Shown in pieces: positions 9,841 to 17,783 of a stretch of 64,000 nt of DNA (position 1 is the first letter of the stretch; every line of letters starts with the position of its first letter). Below the pieces are notes generated by a model. The model saw only the letters and a list, made by a program, of their open reading frames with translations, made no database searches and was not told where the DNA came from. Made by a program: the position numbers and the translations under genes. The stretch comes from an uncultured Sphingomonas sp. (lineage in GTDB: Bacteria; Pseudomonadota; Alphaproteobacteria; Sphingomonadales; Sphingomonadaceae): positions 272,849-336,848 of the forward strand of contig NZ_CAJXWX010000002.1 of assembly GCF_913062585.1 (NCBI RefSeq), given 5' to 3'.

Positions 9841-9894
9841 TTACCAGGGGCGGATCGACTCGCCGTAGATCAGCGCCAGAATGAACTTCAGCAT
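9841..9894 (-). CDS. 17-residue micro-ORF with its own promoter and Shine-Dalgarno
   Basis: Reads MLKFILALIYGESIRPW then stop. A GGGAG Shine-Dalgarno sits 7 bases before the ATG. About 36 bases upstream is a -10-like TATTAT (9930-9935, - strand) with TTGGTT 16 bases further (9952-9957), and a perfect palindrome fills the spacer. The peptide has a hydrophobic N-terminal half (LKFILALIY) and a polar, Pro-Trp ending. I do not recognise it. It could be a small membrane peptide, a leader peptide or a short regulatory RNA with an incidental ORF. The complete cassette promoter-operator-SD-ORF-hairpin is the reason to list it. Confidence 0.5.
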   Translation of the reverse strand: MLKFILALIYGESIRPW

Positions 9895-9929
9895 GGGTTT
9901 TCTCCCTCATAAGCGCCGGTTTCGACGCG

Positions 9930-9957
9930 ATAATATGGTTAATAGGCTATTAACCAA
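9930..9957 (-). promoter_or_regulatory. Promoter with embedded palindromic operator for the micro-ORF
   Basis: On the - strand, TTGGTT, 16 bases, TATTAT. The perfect palindrome GGTTAATAGGCTATTAACC (9937-9955, 9-bp arms, one central base) covers the spacer and part of the -35 element. Such placement is typical of a repressor operator. It is the most AT-rich stretch nearby. The regulator is unknown. Confidence 0.55.
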
Positions 9958-10129
9958 CGTGCAATGGGCAGGTATTTCGCATACGTTAGGCCCGTTCCGA
10001 TGACGGCTTCGATGCGGCCACTATCCGCACATGCTGCCCTGGCTCCTCGCTCCGACCCCGGCAAACCACTGCAACGGGACGGAAAAGGGGGTTAACACCT
10101 TGTTTAAGGCTGCCCCCTAAATTGGCAGG

Positions 10130-11437
10130 GTGACGAACGGCCATTCTCGAATCGCGTCCGATAGCCGGACGGCTATGGTCGCTGCGGCCGAGGTCGAGGC
10201 GCAGTGGCAGTTGCTCGTCCTGGTGGGGCTGGGCAATTTCACCGTCTTGCGGCGCCATCTGGGCCATGCGGTCTGCGCGACATTGATCAACGCGGTCGCG
10301 GGGCGGGTGGCGGTATGTATCCCCGATGCGGTCGCGCGCCCGACCACGCCGTCGCAGGTCGAGGTGATGATTCGCGCGCCCTCTCGCGAGGTGCTGGACG
10401 CGCACCTCGTCACGCTGGGCGAGGCACTGCGTTACCCCTTTCTGCTGCCCGATGGCGAATACCGGATCGAGCCGATCCTGGGCGCGGCGCTCGCCGCCGT
10501 GCCGCATGACGACGATATGCGCCTGCTCGAAGAGGCCGAACACGCCCTGGCCGACGCACAGGTCGAGGCGCGGGTGGTCGTGCGCGAACTGGCGGCGCGG
10601 TCCGACCGGCTCGACCGTATCGCGCTGTCGCACGAACTGACCCGCGCGATCGAGCGCGAGGGCCTGTTCGTCGAATATCAGCCCAAGATCCATGTCCGGC
10701 AGCAGCGGATCGCCAGTGTCGAGGCGCTGCTGCGCTGGCGGCATCCCGTGCACGGGATGATCAGCCCGATCGAGTTCATTCCCGTGGCCGAAGAATCGCG
10801 GATCATCGGTCCGCTGACGCTCTGGGTCCTGCGCCGGGTCATCGCCGACCAGCGGCAGCTGAGCGCCGCCGGCCATGACGTGCGCATCTTCATCAATATC
10901 TCCGGCATGTTGCTGGGCGACCTGAATTTCGTCCGCGACGCCTGCGCGATCGTGCGCGACAGCGGGGCCAAGATCGGCTTCGAGATCACCGAAACCTCGG
11001 TCATCCACGATCCGGAAAGCGCGATTTCGAACCTGCAGCTATTCGTCGACATGGGGATCGCGGTGGCGATCGACGATTATGGCGCCGGGCTGTCGTCGCT
11101 TTCCTATCTGAAGCAGCTGCCCGCCTGCGAGTTGAAGATCGACAAGCTGTTCATCACCCAGTTGACCAGCTCCAACCGTGATCCGCTGATCGTTCGCTCG
11201 ACCATCGACCTGGCCCATGCGCTGGAGATGGAGGTCGTGGCCGAGGGGGTGGAGACGCCGGCGACCCTGGCGCTGCTCACTGTCATGGGGTGTGACATGA
11301 TCCAGGGCTATCTGATCAGCCGTCCGATCGGCCTGGAGGCGCTGATCGCCTTCCTGACCGAGCAGGAGCATCAGGGTATCGCGGCGCTGGCCAAGCCGTT
11401 GCCCTTCGCCCGGCTGGTGGCACATGCGCGCGGTTAG
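10130..11437 (+). CDS. EAL-domain cyclic-di-GMP phosphodiesterase with degenerate GGDEF region
   Basis: Predicted to hydrolyse c-di-GMP to pGpG. About 435 residues from GTG 10130, or 420 from ATG 10175; neither start has an ideal Shine-Dalgarno, so the start is uncertain. Residues about 25-165 resemble a GGDEF fold without a GGDEF motif. The EAL domain (about 175-415) keeps the catalytic set: [38 protein letters not shown] and VVAEGVET, so it should be active. No membrane segment, so cytoplasmic. It overlaps the following hybrid kinase by 14 bases and is probably co-transcribed with it and the receiver gene. Confidence 0.88.
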   Translation: MTNGHSRIASDSRTAMVAAAEVEAQWQLLVLVGLGNFTVLRRHLGHAVCATLINAVAGRVAVCIPDAVARPTTPSQVEVMIRAPSREVLDAHLVTLGEALRYPFLLPDGEYRIEPILGAALAAVPHDDDMRLLEEAEHALADAQVEARVVVRELAARSDRLDRIALSHELTRAIEREGLFVEYQPKIHVRQQRIASVEALLRWRHPVHGMISPIEFIPVAEESRIIGPLTLWVLRRVIADQRQLSAAGHDVRIFINISGMLLGDLNFVRDACAIVRDSGAKIGFEITETSVIHDPESAISNLQLFVDMGIAVAIDDYGAGLSSLSYLKQLPACELKIDKLFITQLTSSNRDPLIVRSTIDLAHALEMEVVAEGVETPATLALLTVMGCDMIQGYLISRPIGLEALIAFLTEQEHQGIAALAKPLPFARLVAHARG

Positions 11438-13844
11438 ATATGGGCTGATCGCCCTGGCCCTGGTCCTGGCCGGCGCCGAGTCCCGGGCGGCGGCGGCCGT
11501 TCCGCCTCTCGCCTATTCGCGGGCGATCGACGCGGCCAAGACGGACATGTTGCGCGATCCCGCGCTGGCGCTGCAAAGCGCACAGGCCGCCCGCGAGGCC
11601 GCAAGAGGCATTGTCGACGAACGCGAGCGGGCGCTGGCCTTCGCGACCGCCGACTGGCTGCACGGCGAGAGCGCGGTCCGGATCGGTCGTAGCGACGAAG
11701 CCAAGGGGGCGATCGCGGCGGCGCTGGCCACCGCCCGGACGCTGGCCCCACGGTCCGACCTGGTGGCCAATATCCTGTTGTCCAAGGGCGGGCTGGACCG
11801 GGCCGATGGCAGGATCGCCGATGCGCTCAACGCCTATCAGTCGGCGCACCGCGTCTTTCAGCAGCTGAACGATCCGCGCGGGCAGGCCAAGGCGCTGGTC
11901 CAGATCGCCGACCTGTATAACGACGCCAAGGACTTCGCCTCGGCCCTGCGCTATCTGGAGCAGGCGAGCGGCACCTATCGCGGGGACGACAGTTTTCGCC
12001 TGGCGATCCTGAACAACCGCGCGCTGACGCTGACCGAAATGGCGCGCACCGCCGATGCGCTGGTACAGTTTCGCGCGGCACTGCGTCTGGCCCGGACGAT
12101 GGACAGCCCCGCGCTCCAGGCGGTGATCGGGCGCAACATCGCCCGCGCCCAGCTGAGCATGGGCCGGTTGAACGAGGCGGAGGCGACGATCGCCGAAGTG
12201 CGGCGCGTCGATCCCCAGGCCGGCCTTGAGGATATTCGGGCCCTGCGCAGCATCGCGGCACAGGCCATGTTCCAGCGCGGACGGCCGGCGGAGGCGGCGC
12301 GGCTGATCGACGCGAGTTTTGCCGGGGTCGATCTCGCGACGACCACCGTGTTGCAACGCGACGCGCATCGCAGCGCCTATCAGATCTACAAGGCGGTCGG
12401 CCGGGACGGCGATGCGCTGCGCCATCTGGAGGCACTGAAGCGCATCGACGACGAATCGACGCGGCTGGCGACCTCGACCGGCCTCGCGCTGATGGCTGCA
12501 CGGTTCGACTTCGCCAATCAGGAACTGCGTATCGCGCGGATGAAGGCGGCCGACCTGCAGCGCAATATCGCGTTCGAGCGCGCGCAGTTGCGGACCGAGC
12601 GAATCATCCTGATCGGGTCGGTCGCCGCGATCGTCGTGGTGCTCGCGTTGCTGGGTATCTGGCTGGTCACTTTGGGGCGCAGCCGCAACCGTATCCGCGC
12701 CGCGCATGGCGAACTGGCCGTGACCAATGACCAGCTGGAAAAGGCGCTGGCGGTCAAGACCGAGTTCCTGGCGACGACCAGCCATGAAATCCGCACGCCC
12801 CTGAACGGCATTCTGGGGATGACCCAGATCATGCTGGCCGACGCGGACCTGCCCGGCGACCAGCGCGAGCGGGTCGAGGTCATGCACGGCGCGGGACTGA
12901 CGATGCGCGCGCTGGTCGACGATCTGCTCGACGTCGCCAAGATCGAAAACGGTCGCCTGACGCTGGAACACGAACCCTTCGACCTGGCGGCGACCGTGCG
13001 CGACGCCTCCCGCCTGTTCGAGGATCAGGCGGCGGCCAAGGGAATCGTCTTTGCCCGCGATCTGGCCGATTGCCCGGCGATGGTCGTCGGCGATTCGGCA
13101 CGCATCCGCCAGATCGTCTTCAACCTGCTGTCCAACGCGTTGAAATTCACCAGCGCGGGCGAGGTGCGGCTGGTCGCCGAGCGCCGGGCCGATGGCGTGT
13201 CGCTTAGCGTGACCGACAGCGGCATCGGCATCGCACCCGAAAAGCTGGAGGAGATTTTCGAGGCTTTCCGCCAGGCCGATACCAGCACCACCCGGCAGTT
13301 CGGCGGCACCGGCCTGGGTCTCGCCATCTGTCGGCGTCTGGCGCGGGCGATGGGCGGCGACGTGACGGTCGAGAGCGAGGCGGGACGCGGCTCGTGCTTC
13401 ACGCTGAGCCTGCCGCTGGTCGAGCAGAAGGCGCCCGCGATGCCCGAACGCCCCACGGTGCTGATCCTGGAGCGCAATCCGATCCGGCGTGCCATGTGGG
13501 CCAAATTGTGTGTGGACCATGCCGCCATCCTCTTTGCGGCCGATGCAGACGAAGCCGTTGCCCGGTTGCAGGAGGGCGGTGTCGCGCAGCTGTTGATCGA
13601 CGACGGCGCGATCCGGGACGCGGGCGTCGGCGCTGCCCTGCGCGCCATCACGGCGGCGGCGGGCGCTTCGGTGCCCGTCCATCTGTTGTGGCCGGAAACG
13701 GAGTCGTTGGACGGGAACGAATTACCCGCCGGCGGATTGGTTCGAATCTTCGCCAAGCCGATCTCAGGGACCGAGGTGATCCGAGAGATGTTCGACGCCT
13801 CGTCGCAAAGCGCCGCATCGTCGCTTGTAACGCAAGCGGCATGA
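11424..13844 (+). CDS. TPR-containing membrane sensor histidine kinase with degenerate receiver
   Basis: An 806-residue sensor kinase. A signal peptide (about residues 1-23) leads into an export-side region of TPR-like helical repeats (about 30-370), a membrane segment (about 393-415), a short coiled coil, HisKA with [10 protein letters not shown] (His near 454), and HATPase with N, G1 and G2 boxes ([23 protein letters not shown]). The last 125 residues look like a receiver fold but lack the usual acidic pocket: the strand-one motif is LILERN and the phosphorylation site reads [10 protein letters not shown], while Lys in FAKPI is kept. It overlaps the EAL gene upstream and is followed by a stand-alone receiver that may replace the degenerate one. 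Confidence 0.88.
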   Translation: MRAVRYGLIALALVLAGAESRAAAAVPPLAYSRAIDAAKTDMLRDPALALQSAQAAREAARGIVDERERALAFATADWLHGESAVRIGRSDEAKGAIAAALATARTLAPRSDLVANILLSKGGLDRADGRIADALNAYQSAHRVFQQLNDPRGQAKALVQIADLYNDAKDFASALRYLEQASGTYRGDDSFRLAILNNRALTLTEMARTADALVQFRAALRLARTMDSPALQAVIGRNIARAQLSMGRLNEAEATIAEVRRVDPQAGLEDIRALRSIAAQAMFQRGRPAEAARLIDASFAGVDLATTTVLQRDAHRSAYQIYKAVGRDGDALRHLEALKRIDDESTRLATSTGLALMAARFDFANQELRIARMKAADLQRNIAFERAQLRTERIILIGSVAAIVVVLALLGIWLVTLGRSRNRIRAAHGELAVTNDQLEKALAVKTEFLATTSHEIRTPLNGILGMTQIMLADADLPGDQRERVEVMHGAGLTMRALVDDLLDVAKIENGRLTLEHEPFDLAATVRDASRLFEDQAAAKGIVFARDLADCPAMVVGDSARIRQIVFNLLSNALKFTSAGEVRLVAERRADGVSLSVTDSGIGIAPEKLEEIFEAFRQADTSTTRQFGGTGLGLAICRRLARAMGGDVTVESEAGRGSCFTLSLPLVEQKAPAMPERPTVLILERNPIRRAMWAKLCVDHAAILFAADADEAVARLQEGGVAQLLIDDGAIRDAGVGAALRAITAAAGASVPVHLLWPETESLDGNELPAGGLVRIFAKPISGTEVIREMFDASSQSAASSLVTQAA

Positions 13845-13910
13845 TCGTTAGGGCGGAATGATGATTCGCGCCACAGACGCCGACGCACCAGGGATGTCAG
13901 AGGGATGTTC

Positions 13911-14300
13911 ATGAACGTCCTTTTCATCGAGGACGACCGCATGAACCGGCGGGTCGTGCGCGACATGCTGGATGTCGCGGGCGCGGCCATGGCCGAGGCG
14001 GAAACGGCGGAGATCGGTCTGGAGATGATCGACCGCGACGATTACCACATGATCCTGATCGACCTGCGGATGCCCGGCATGGACGGCATCACCGCCATCC
14101 GGCACATTCGCGCCCGCGGCGATGCCAAGGCGGAGGTGCCGATCATCGTGGTCACCGCCGACAGCGGCGTCGACCTGCGCGAACGCTGCCTGAGCGCTGG
14201 GGCCGACGACGTGATCGTCAAGCCGGTCGCCATGGATCAGCTGTTCGAATCGATGGGCCGCATCCTGGCGGGCGATCGCGGCGGCGCGATCATCAGTTGA
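13911..14300 (+). CDS. Stand-alone CheY-like response regulator receiver
   Basis: A 129-residue single-domain receiver with intact phosphorylation chemistry: acidic pocket FIEDD (residues 5-9), phospho-acceptor Asp51 in LIDLRMPGMDG, Thr in VVTAD and Lys in VIVKPV. I prefer ATG 13911 over ATG 13905 because the GAGGG Shine-Dalgarno is then about 7 bases upstream. No output domain is present, so it acts by protein contact. It lies 66 bases after the hybrid kinase, whose own receiver looks degenerate, and is its likely partner. Its stop abuts the stop of the convergent methyltransferase gene. Confidence 0.87.
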   Translation: MNVLFIEDDRMNRRVVRDMLDVAGAAMAEAETAEIGLEMIDRDDYHMILIDLRMPGMDGITAIRHIRARGDAKAEVPIIVVTADSGVDLRERCLSAGADDVIVKPVAMDQLFESMGRILAGDRGGAIIS

Positions 14301-15149
14301 TCAGCCGCCCGTATCGGGGTTCGGACGCAGTGCCTCGGCCAGCGACGCGGTGGCGCTGCCGCGCTTGGCGGGCAACGGCTGCGACGGATCGGGCGCCCAT
14401 CCGGTCAGGAAGACCAGGTTGAACTGCTCGGCCACGCGCCCGTCCGGATCGGCCATGTCGGCAAAGGCCGAGGCCGCCATCGCCAGTGCTTCGCGCGTGA
14501 TCGGCCGCCGCTCGGCCAGCAGGTTGTTCGCCGCCATGCCGCGCAGATCGCCCAGCAGCCGCCCGAAGTCGCGATAGCGCACGTCCAGCGTTTCGATGTC
14601 CGCGACCGGCAGGGTGAAGCCCGCGCGCATCAGCAGGTCGCCCGCCGAGCGGACATCGACCTGCGGATGCAGGCGCGCGACCGGGCGCTCGGCCTCCGCC
14701 ACGCGCAAGGCGGCGCGCAGCCGGGGCAGCGAGCCGCCGCCGACAAAGGCGCCCAGGAACAGGCCGTCGGGGCGCAGCACACGCCGGATCAGGGCCAGCG
14801 CGCCGGGCAGATCGTCGACCTGGTCCAGCACGCCGGCGCTGACCACCAGGTCGAAGCTGCGATCGGCGAAGGGCAGGCGGTCCTCGTCGCCCTGAACGCC
14901 GCCCGACGCGCGTGCGAAGGCGAAGCCGGGATCCAGCCGCGCGACCCGCGCACCGGGCGGGGGCAGGAATGCGCCATCGAAACAGCCCAGGTCGAGAATG
15001 TCGCGAAAGGGCCGCGTCACCGCATCCAGCCGCTCGGCCAGGCCATCGAGCATCGCCGCGCGCAGGAAATCATGCTCGGCATAATCGGGCTGGGCCCGGT
15101 CGCGACGCAGGCGACGGGCATGACGGTCGAAGATGGTGGGGCTGCTCAC
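14301..15149 (-). CDS. SAM-dependent methyltransferase, BioC/NDUFAF5-like
   Basis: Class I methyltransferase of about 282 residues from GTG 15149 (VSSPTIFDRHARRLRRDRA); a longer frame reaches 15209. The opening IFDRHARRLRRDRA and motif I ILDLGCFDGAF, then DEDRLPFADRSFDLVVSAGVLDQVDDLPGAL, are typical of the alphaproteobacterial NDUFAF5/BioC group. Motif I has Phe-Asp in place of the common Gly-x-Gly end, which is mildly unusual. NDUFAF5 hydroxylates an arginine of complex I in mitochondria, while BioC methylates malonyl-ACP for biotin; which applies here cannot be settled. It is convergent with the receiver gene and divergent from comF. Confidence 0.75.
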   Translation of the reverse strand: MSSPTIFDRHARRLRRDRAQPDYAEHDFLRAAMLDGLAERLDAVTRPFRDILDLGCFDGAFLPPPGARVARLDPGFAFARASGGVQGDEDRLPFADRSFDLVVSAGVLDQVDDLPGALALIRRVLRPDGLFLGAFVGGGSLPRLRAALRVAEAERPVARLHPQVDVRSAGDLLMRAGFTLPVADIETLDVRYRDFGRLLGDLRGMAANNLLAERRPITREALAMAASAFADMADPDGRVAEQFNLVFLTGWAPDPSQPLPAKRGSATASLAEALRPNPDTGG

Positions 15150-15195
15150 GCCCGCGCTTGTGCGCGCTCGCACGATCGGGGACAAGACAAAGCCG

Positions 15196-15966
15196 ATGGG
15201 GGCCCGCATGAAATGGCCGGGATTTGCGGTGGGGCGGGCGAGGGCCGTTCTCGCCTGGGCGGTCCGCTGGGCCTTGCCCCCGCGCTGTCCGGGCTGTGCC
15301 GAGCCGGTCGAGGCGGATCACCGTTTTTGCGCCGCATGTTGGGGGCAGTTGCGGTTTCTGGACGATGCGGGATGCGCGAGGTGCGGGATGCCTTTGGGCG
15401 GGGACCACGTCGGACAGACATGCTGCGGCCCCTGTCTTGCCGAGCCGCCGCGTCATGCGGGTATCCATGCGGCGGTCGCTTACGGCCCGATCGCGCGGCA
15501 ATTGCCGATCCGGTTGAAGCATGGCGGGCGGATCGGCGTGGCGGAGACCATGGCCGGGCCGATGACGCGCCGCCTGCCGCCGGATGCGGAGTTGCTCGTC
15601 CCGGTTCCGCTCCATCGCTGGCGCTTGTGGCGGCGTGGGTTCAACCAGTCGGTGCTGATCGGTGAGGGCATCGCCCGGCGGACCGGCGTGACGCTGGCGC
15701 GCGATGCCTTGCAACGGGTGCGCGCCACGCCGCTATTGCGTGGCCTGTCCCCGCGCCAGCGCCGCGCCGCGGTGACGCGCGCCTTTCGCGTGGCCGATCC
15801 GGCGGCGGTGAAGGGGCGGCGGGTGGTGCTGGTCGACGATGTCTATACGACCGGTGCGACGGCGGGTGCCTGTGTCCGTGCGCTGCTCGCTGCAGGGGCT
15901 ATGTCGGTCGCGATCCTGTGTTGGGCGCGGGTGATCGACCATGACGGCGGCGGCCCAGACGATTGA
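15196..15966 (+). CDS. comF: ComF-family phosphoribosyltransferase-like protein
   Basis: Homologue of the DNA-uptake accessory protein ComF (GntX in E. coli). Residues about 30-85 hold zinc-binding cysteine pairs (CPGCAEP, FCAACW, CARCGMPL, CCGPC), followed by a type I PRTase domain with VVLVDDVYTTGAT near the C-terminus. Alternative start ATG 15208 sits after a GGGGG stretch and may be the real one; the zinc finger starts downstream of both. Divergent from the methyltransferase gene and 31 bases ahead of grxC. Its biochemical activity is not known in the family generally. Confidence 0.83.
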   Translation: MGARMKWPGFAVGRARAVLAWAVRWALPPRCPGCAEPVEADHRFCAACWGQLRFLDDAGCARCGMPLGGDHVGQTCCGPCLAEPPRHAGIHAAVAYGPIARQLPIRLKHGGRIGVAETMAGPMTRRLPPDAELLVPVPLHRWRLWRRGFNQSVLIGEGIARRTGVTLARDALQRVRATPLLRGLSPRQRRAAVTRAFRVADPAAVKGRRVVLVDDVYTTGATAGACVRALLAAGAMSVAILCWARVIDHDGGGPDD

Positions 15967-15997
15967 CAAGCGGCCTCACGCGCCACACCTGAGGGGC

Positions 15998-16255
15998 ATG
16001 GCAAAGGTCGAAATCTACACCAAGGCGTTCTGCCCCTATTGCACTCGGGCCAAGGCGCTGCTCGCCTCCAAGGGCGTCGAGCCCGTGGAATATGACATCA
16101 CCATGGGGGGTCCCCAGCGCGCCGAGATGATCGAGCGGGCGAGCGGGCGCACCACCGTGCCGCAGGTCTTTATCGACGGCCAGCATATCGGCGGCTCAGA
16201 CGACCTGGCCGCGCTCGACAAGCGGGGAGGGCTCGACCCGCTCCTCTCGGCATGA
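15998..16255 (+). CDS. grxC: Glutaredoxin 3 (GrxC)
   Basis: An 85-residue dithiol glutaredoxin that reduces disulfides with glutathione in the cytoplasm. The active site is CPYC at residues 12-15 (YTKAFCPYCTRAKALL); the glutathione-binding TVPQVFIDG and GGSDDL motifs follow. ATG 15998 follows GAGGGG closely; the frame could extend to 15941, inside the comF end. The stop overlaps the start of the amidase gene (ATGA), so the two are coupled. Confidence 0.92.
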   Translation: MAKVEIYTKAFCPYCTRAKALLASKGVEPVEYDITMGGPQRAEMIERASGRTTVPQVFIDGQHIGGSDDLAALDKRGGLDPLLSA

Positions 16256-17076
16256 CAGCCATCGCGGTGCTGCAGATGACGGCGGGGATCGACCCCGCCG
16301 CCAATGCGGACGTGTTGGAGCAGGCCGTGGCCGACGCGGCGGCGCGGGGGGCGACGATGCTCTTCACGCCGGAGATGTCGGGCCTGATCGATCGCGACCG
16401 GACGCGCGCCGCACCGCATCTGGTGGCCGAGGACCAAGACCCCGTGCTGGCGCGTGTCCGGGCGGCGGCGGCAAGCCATGGCCTTTGGGTCCATCTCGGC
16501 TCGCTGGCGGTGCGGGCGGCGGACGGGCGGCTCGCCAATCGCGGCTATGTGATCGACGATCGCGGCGAGGTCCGCGCACGCTACGACAAGATGCACCTGT
16601 TCGACGTCGACCTGCCCAGCGGCGAAAGCTGGCGCGAATCCGCCTCCTATGCGTGCGGAGAGCAGGCGGTGGTGGTCGATACGCCGGTCGGGCGGCTGGG
16701 CCTGGCCATCTGCTACGACCTGCGCTTCCCCGCGCTGTTCGCGGCGCTGACCGAGGCGGGGGCAACGCTTTTGTCGGTCCCTGCCGCCTTCACCCGGCCG
16801 ACGGGGGCGGCGCATTGGCACATCCTGCTGCGCGCCCGCGCGATCGAGGCGGGCGTGCATCTGGTCGCCGCGGCGCAGACCGGCGAGCATCAGGACAGCC
16901 GGGCCACCTATGGCCATTCGCTGGTCGTGGGACCTTGGGGCGAAGTACTGCTCGACATGGGCGAGGCGGCCGGGCTGGGCCTCGCCACCATCGACCCGGC
17001 CGAGGTGGCGGCGGTGCGGGCGCGCCTGCCCGCGATTCGCCACCGCCGGGCGATCCCGCCCGTGGTGATCGCATGA
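16252..17076 (+). CDS. Nitrilase-superfamily amidohydrolase, Nit1/Nit2-like
   Basis: Carbon-nitrogen hydrolase of 274 residues. The catalytic triad is visible as Glu41 (LFTPEMSG), Lys in RYDKMHLFDVDLP and Cys in GLAICYDLRFP. The sequence fits the Nit1 group, which hydrolyses deaminated glutathione, a repair role that would suit its coupling to glutaredoxin. It overlaps grxC upstream (ATGA) and the DUF1178 gene downstream (ATGA at 17073), so grxC-nit-DUF1178 form an operon. Omega-amidase activity is an alternative. Confidence 0.85.
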   Translation: MTAIAVLQMTAGIDPAANADVLEQAVADAAARGATMLFTPEMSGLIDRDRTRAAPHLVAEDQDPVLARVRAAAASHGLWVHLGSLAVRAADGRLANRGYVIDDRGEVRARYDKMHLFDVDLPSGESWRESASYACGEQAVVVDTPVGRLGLAICYDLRFPALFAALTEAGATLLSVPAAFTRPTGAAHWHILLRARAIEAGVHLVAAAQTGEHQDSRATYGHSLVVGPWGEVLLDMGEAAGLGLATIDPAEVAAVRARLPAIRHRRAIPPVVIA

Positions 17077-17504
17077 TCGTCTTCGACCTGCGCTGCGCCA
17101 CCGGCCATGTGTTCGAGGCCTGGTTCGCCTCGTCCGCCGCCTATGCCGAACAGCGCGAGGGCGGGCAGGTCGAATGCCCGCTCTGCGGCGACCGGCAGAT
17201 TGAAAAGGCGGTGATGGCCCCGCAGATCGCGGCCAAGGGCAACAGCAAGCCCGATGGACCCAGCCCCCAGGCCATGAAGGCCGCGCTGGAACATCTGGCC
17301 CAGGCGCAGGCGAAGATGCTGGAAAAATCGACCTGGGTCGGCACCGCCTTTGCCGACAAGGCCCGCGCCATGCACGAAGGCGACGCACCGCCCGCGCCGA
17401 TCCATGGCCAGGCCAGCCTGGCCGAGGCCAAGGCGCTGGTCGAGGAGGGCGTGCCCGTCGCGCCGCTGCCATTCCCGGTGGTGCCGCCCAAGCTGACCAA
17501 CTGA
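17073..17504 (+). CDS. DUF1178 family protein
   Basis: A 143-residue cytoplasmic protein of the widespread alphaproteobacterial DUF1178 family. It opens MIVFDLRCATGHVFEAWFASS and has a rubredoxin-like knuckle, CATGH near residue 9 and CPLCG near 35, suggesting metal binding. The middle is Ala/Gln/Lys-rich helix, and the C-terminus reads PLPFPVVPPKLTN, typical of the family. Function is unknown. It overlaps the amidase gene by 4 bases. Confidence 0.85.
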   Translation: MIVFDLRCATGHVFEAWFASSAAYAEQREGGQVECPLCGDRQIEKAVMAPQIAAKGNSKPDGPSPQAMKAALEHLAQAQAKMLEKSTWVGTAFADKARAMHEGDAPPAPIHGQASLAEAKALVEEGVPVAPLPFPVVPPKLTN

Positions 17505-17560
17505 GCCGCCATCCGCTCTGGACCCCATGCCGCGTCCCGAGTATCACCGCCCGCGCATGG

Positions 17561-17637
17561 GGCCCCGTAGCTCAGCAGGATAGAGCATCAGATTCCTAAT
17601 CTGAGGGCCACTGGTTCGAATCCAGTCGGGGTCACCA
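17561..17637 (+). tRNA. tRNA-Arg, anticodon CCT
   Basis: 77 bases including an encoded CCA. The acceptor stem GGCCCCG pairs with CGGGGTC (one G-T pair); the D arm is GCTC...GAGC; the anticodon stem TCAGA/TCTGA encloses TTCCTAA with CCT at the anticodon positions; the T arm contains GGTTCGAATCC. It decodes AGG, a rare arginine codon in this GC-rich genome. Confidence 0.95.
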
Positions 17638-17638
17638 T

Positions 17639-17669
17639 GCAGAGGGCTGGCGACGTAAAAGTCCTCTGC
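17639..17669 (+). terminator. Possible weak terminator after tRNA-Arg
   Basis: 7-bp inverted repeat GCAGAGG / CCTCTGC starting two bases after the tRNA CCA, with a 17-base loop and no T-run. It could end tRNA transcription or guide 3' processing. The rest of the stretch to 17783 is AT-richer and holds a lone TATAAT at 17713-17718 without a convincing -35. Confidence 0.35.
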
Positions 17670-17783
17670 GGCGATCGGGGCGCTCCCCAAACTACGCCTC
17701 GATAATTCAAATTATAATCTCTTCAGGAAATGCGATCTTAAGACGTCGCTGTCACAACACCCTTACTCTCGGGGTGTTCGACG

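Noticed and set aside
10081..10129. Riboswitch before the EAL gene
   Set aside because: The leader is short and GC-rich with only weak pairing. No conserved aptamer core (for example c-di-GMP class I) can be recognised.
17561..17637. Phage or island attachment site at tRNA-Arg(CCT)
   Set aside because: tRNA genes are common integration sites, but I see no integrase, no partial tRNA repeat downstream and no change in gene content.
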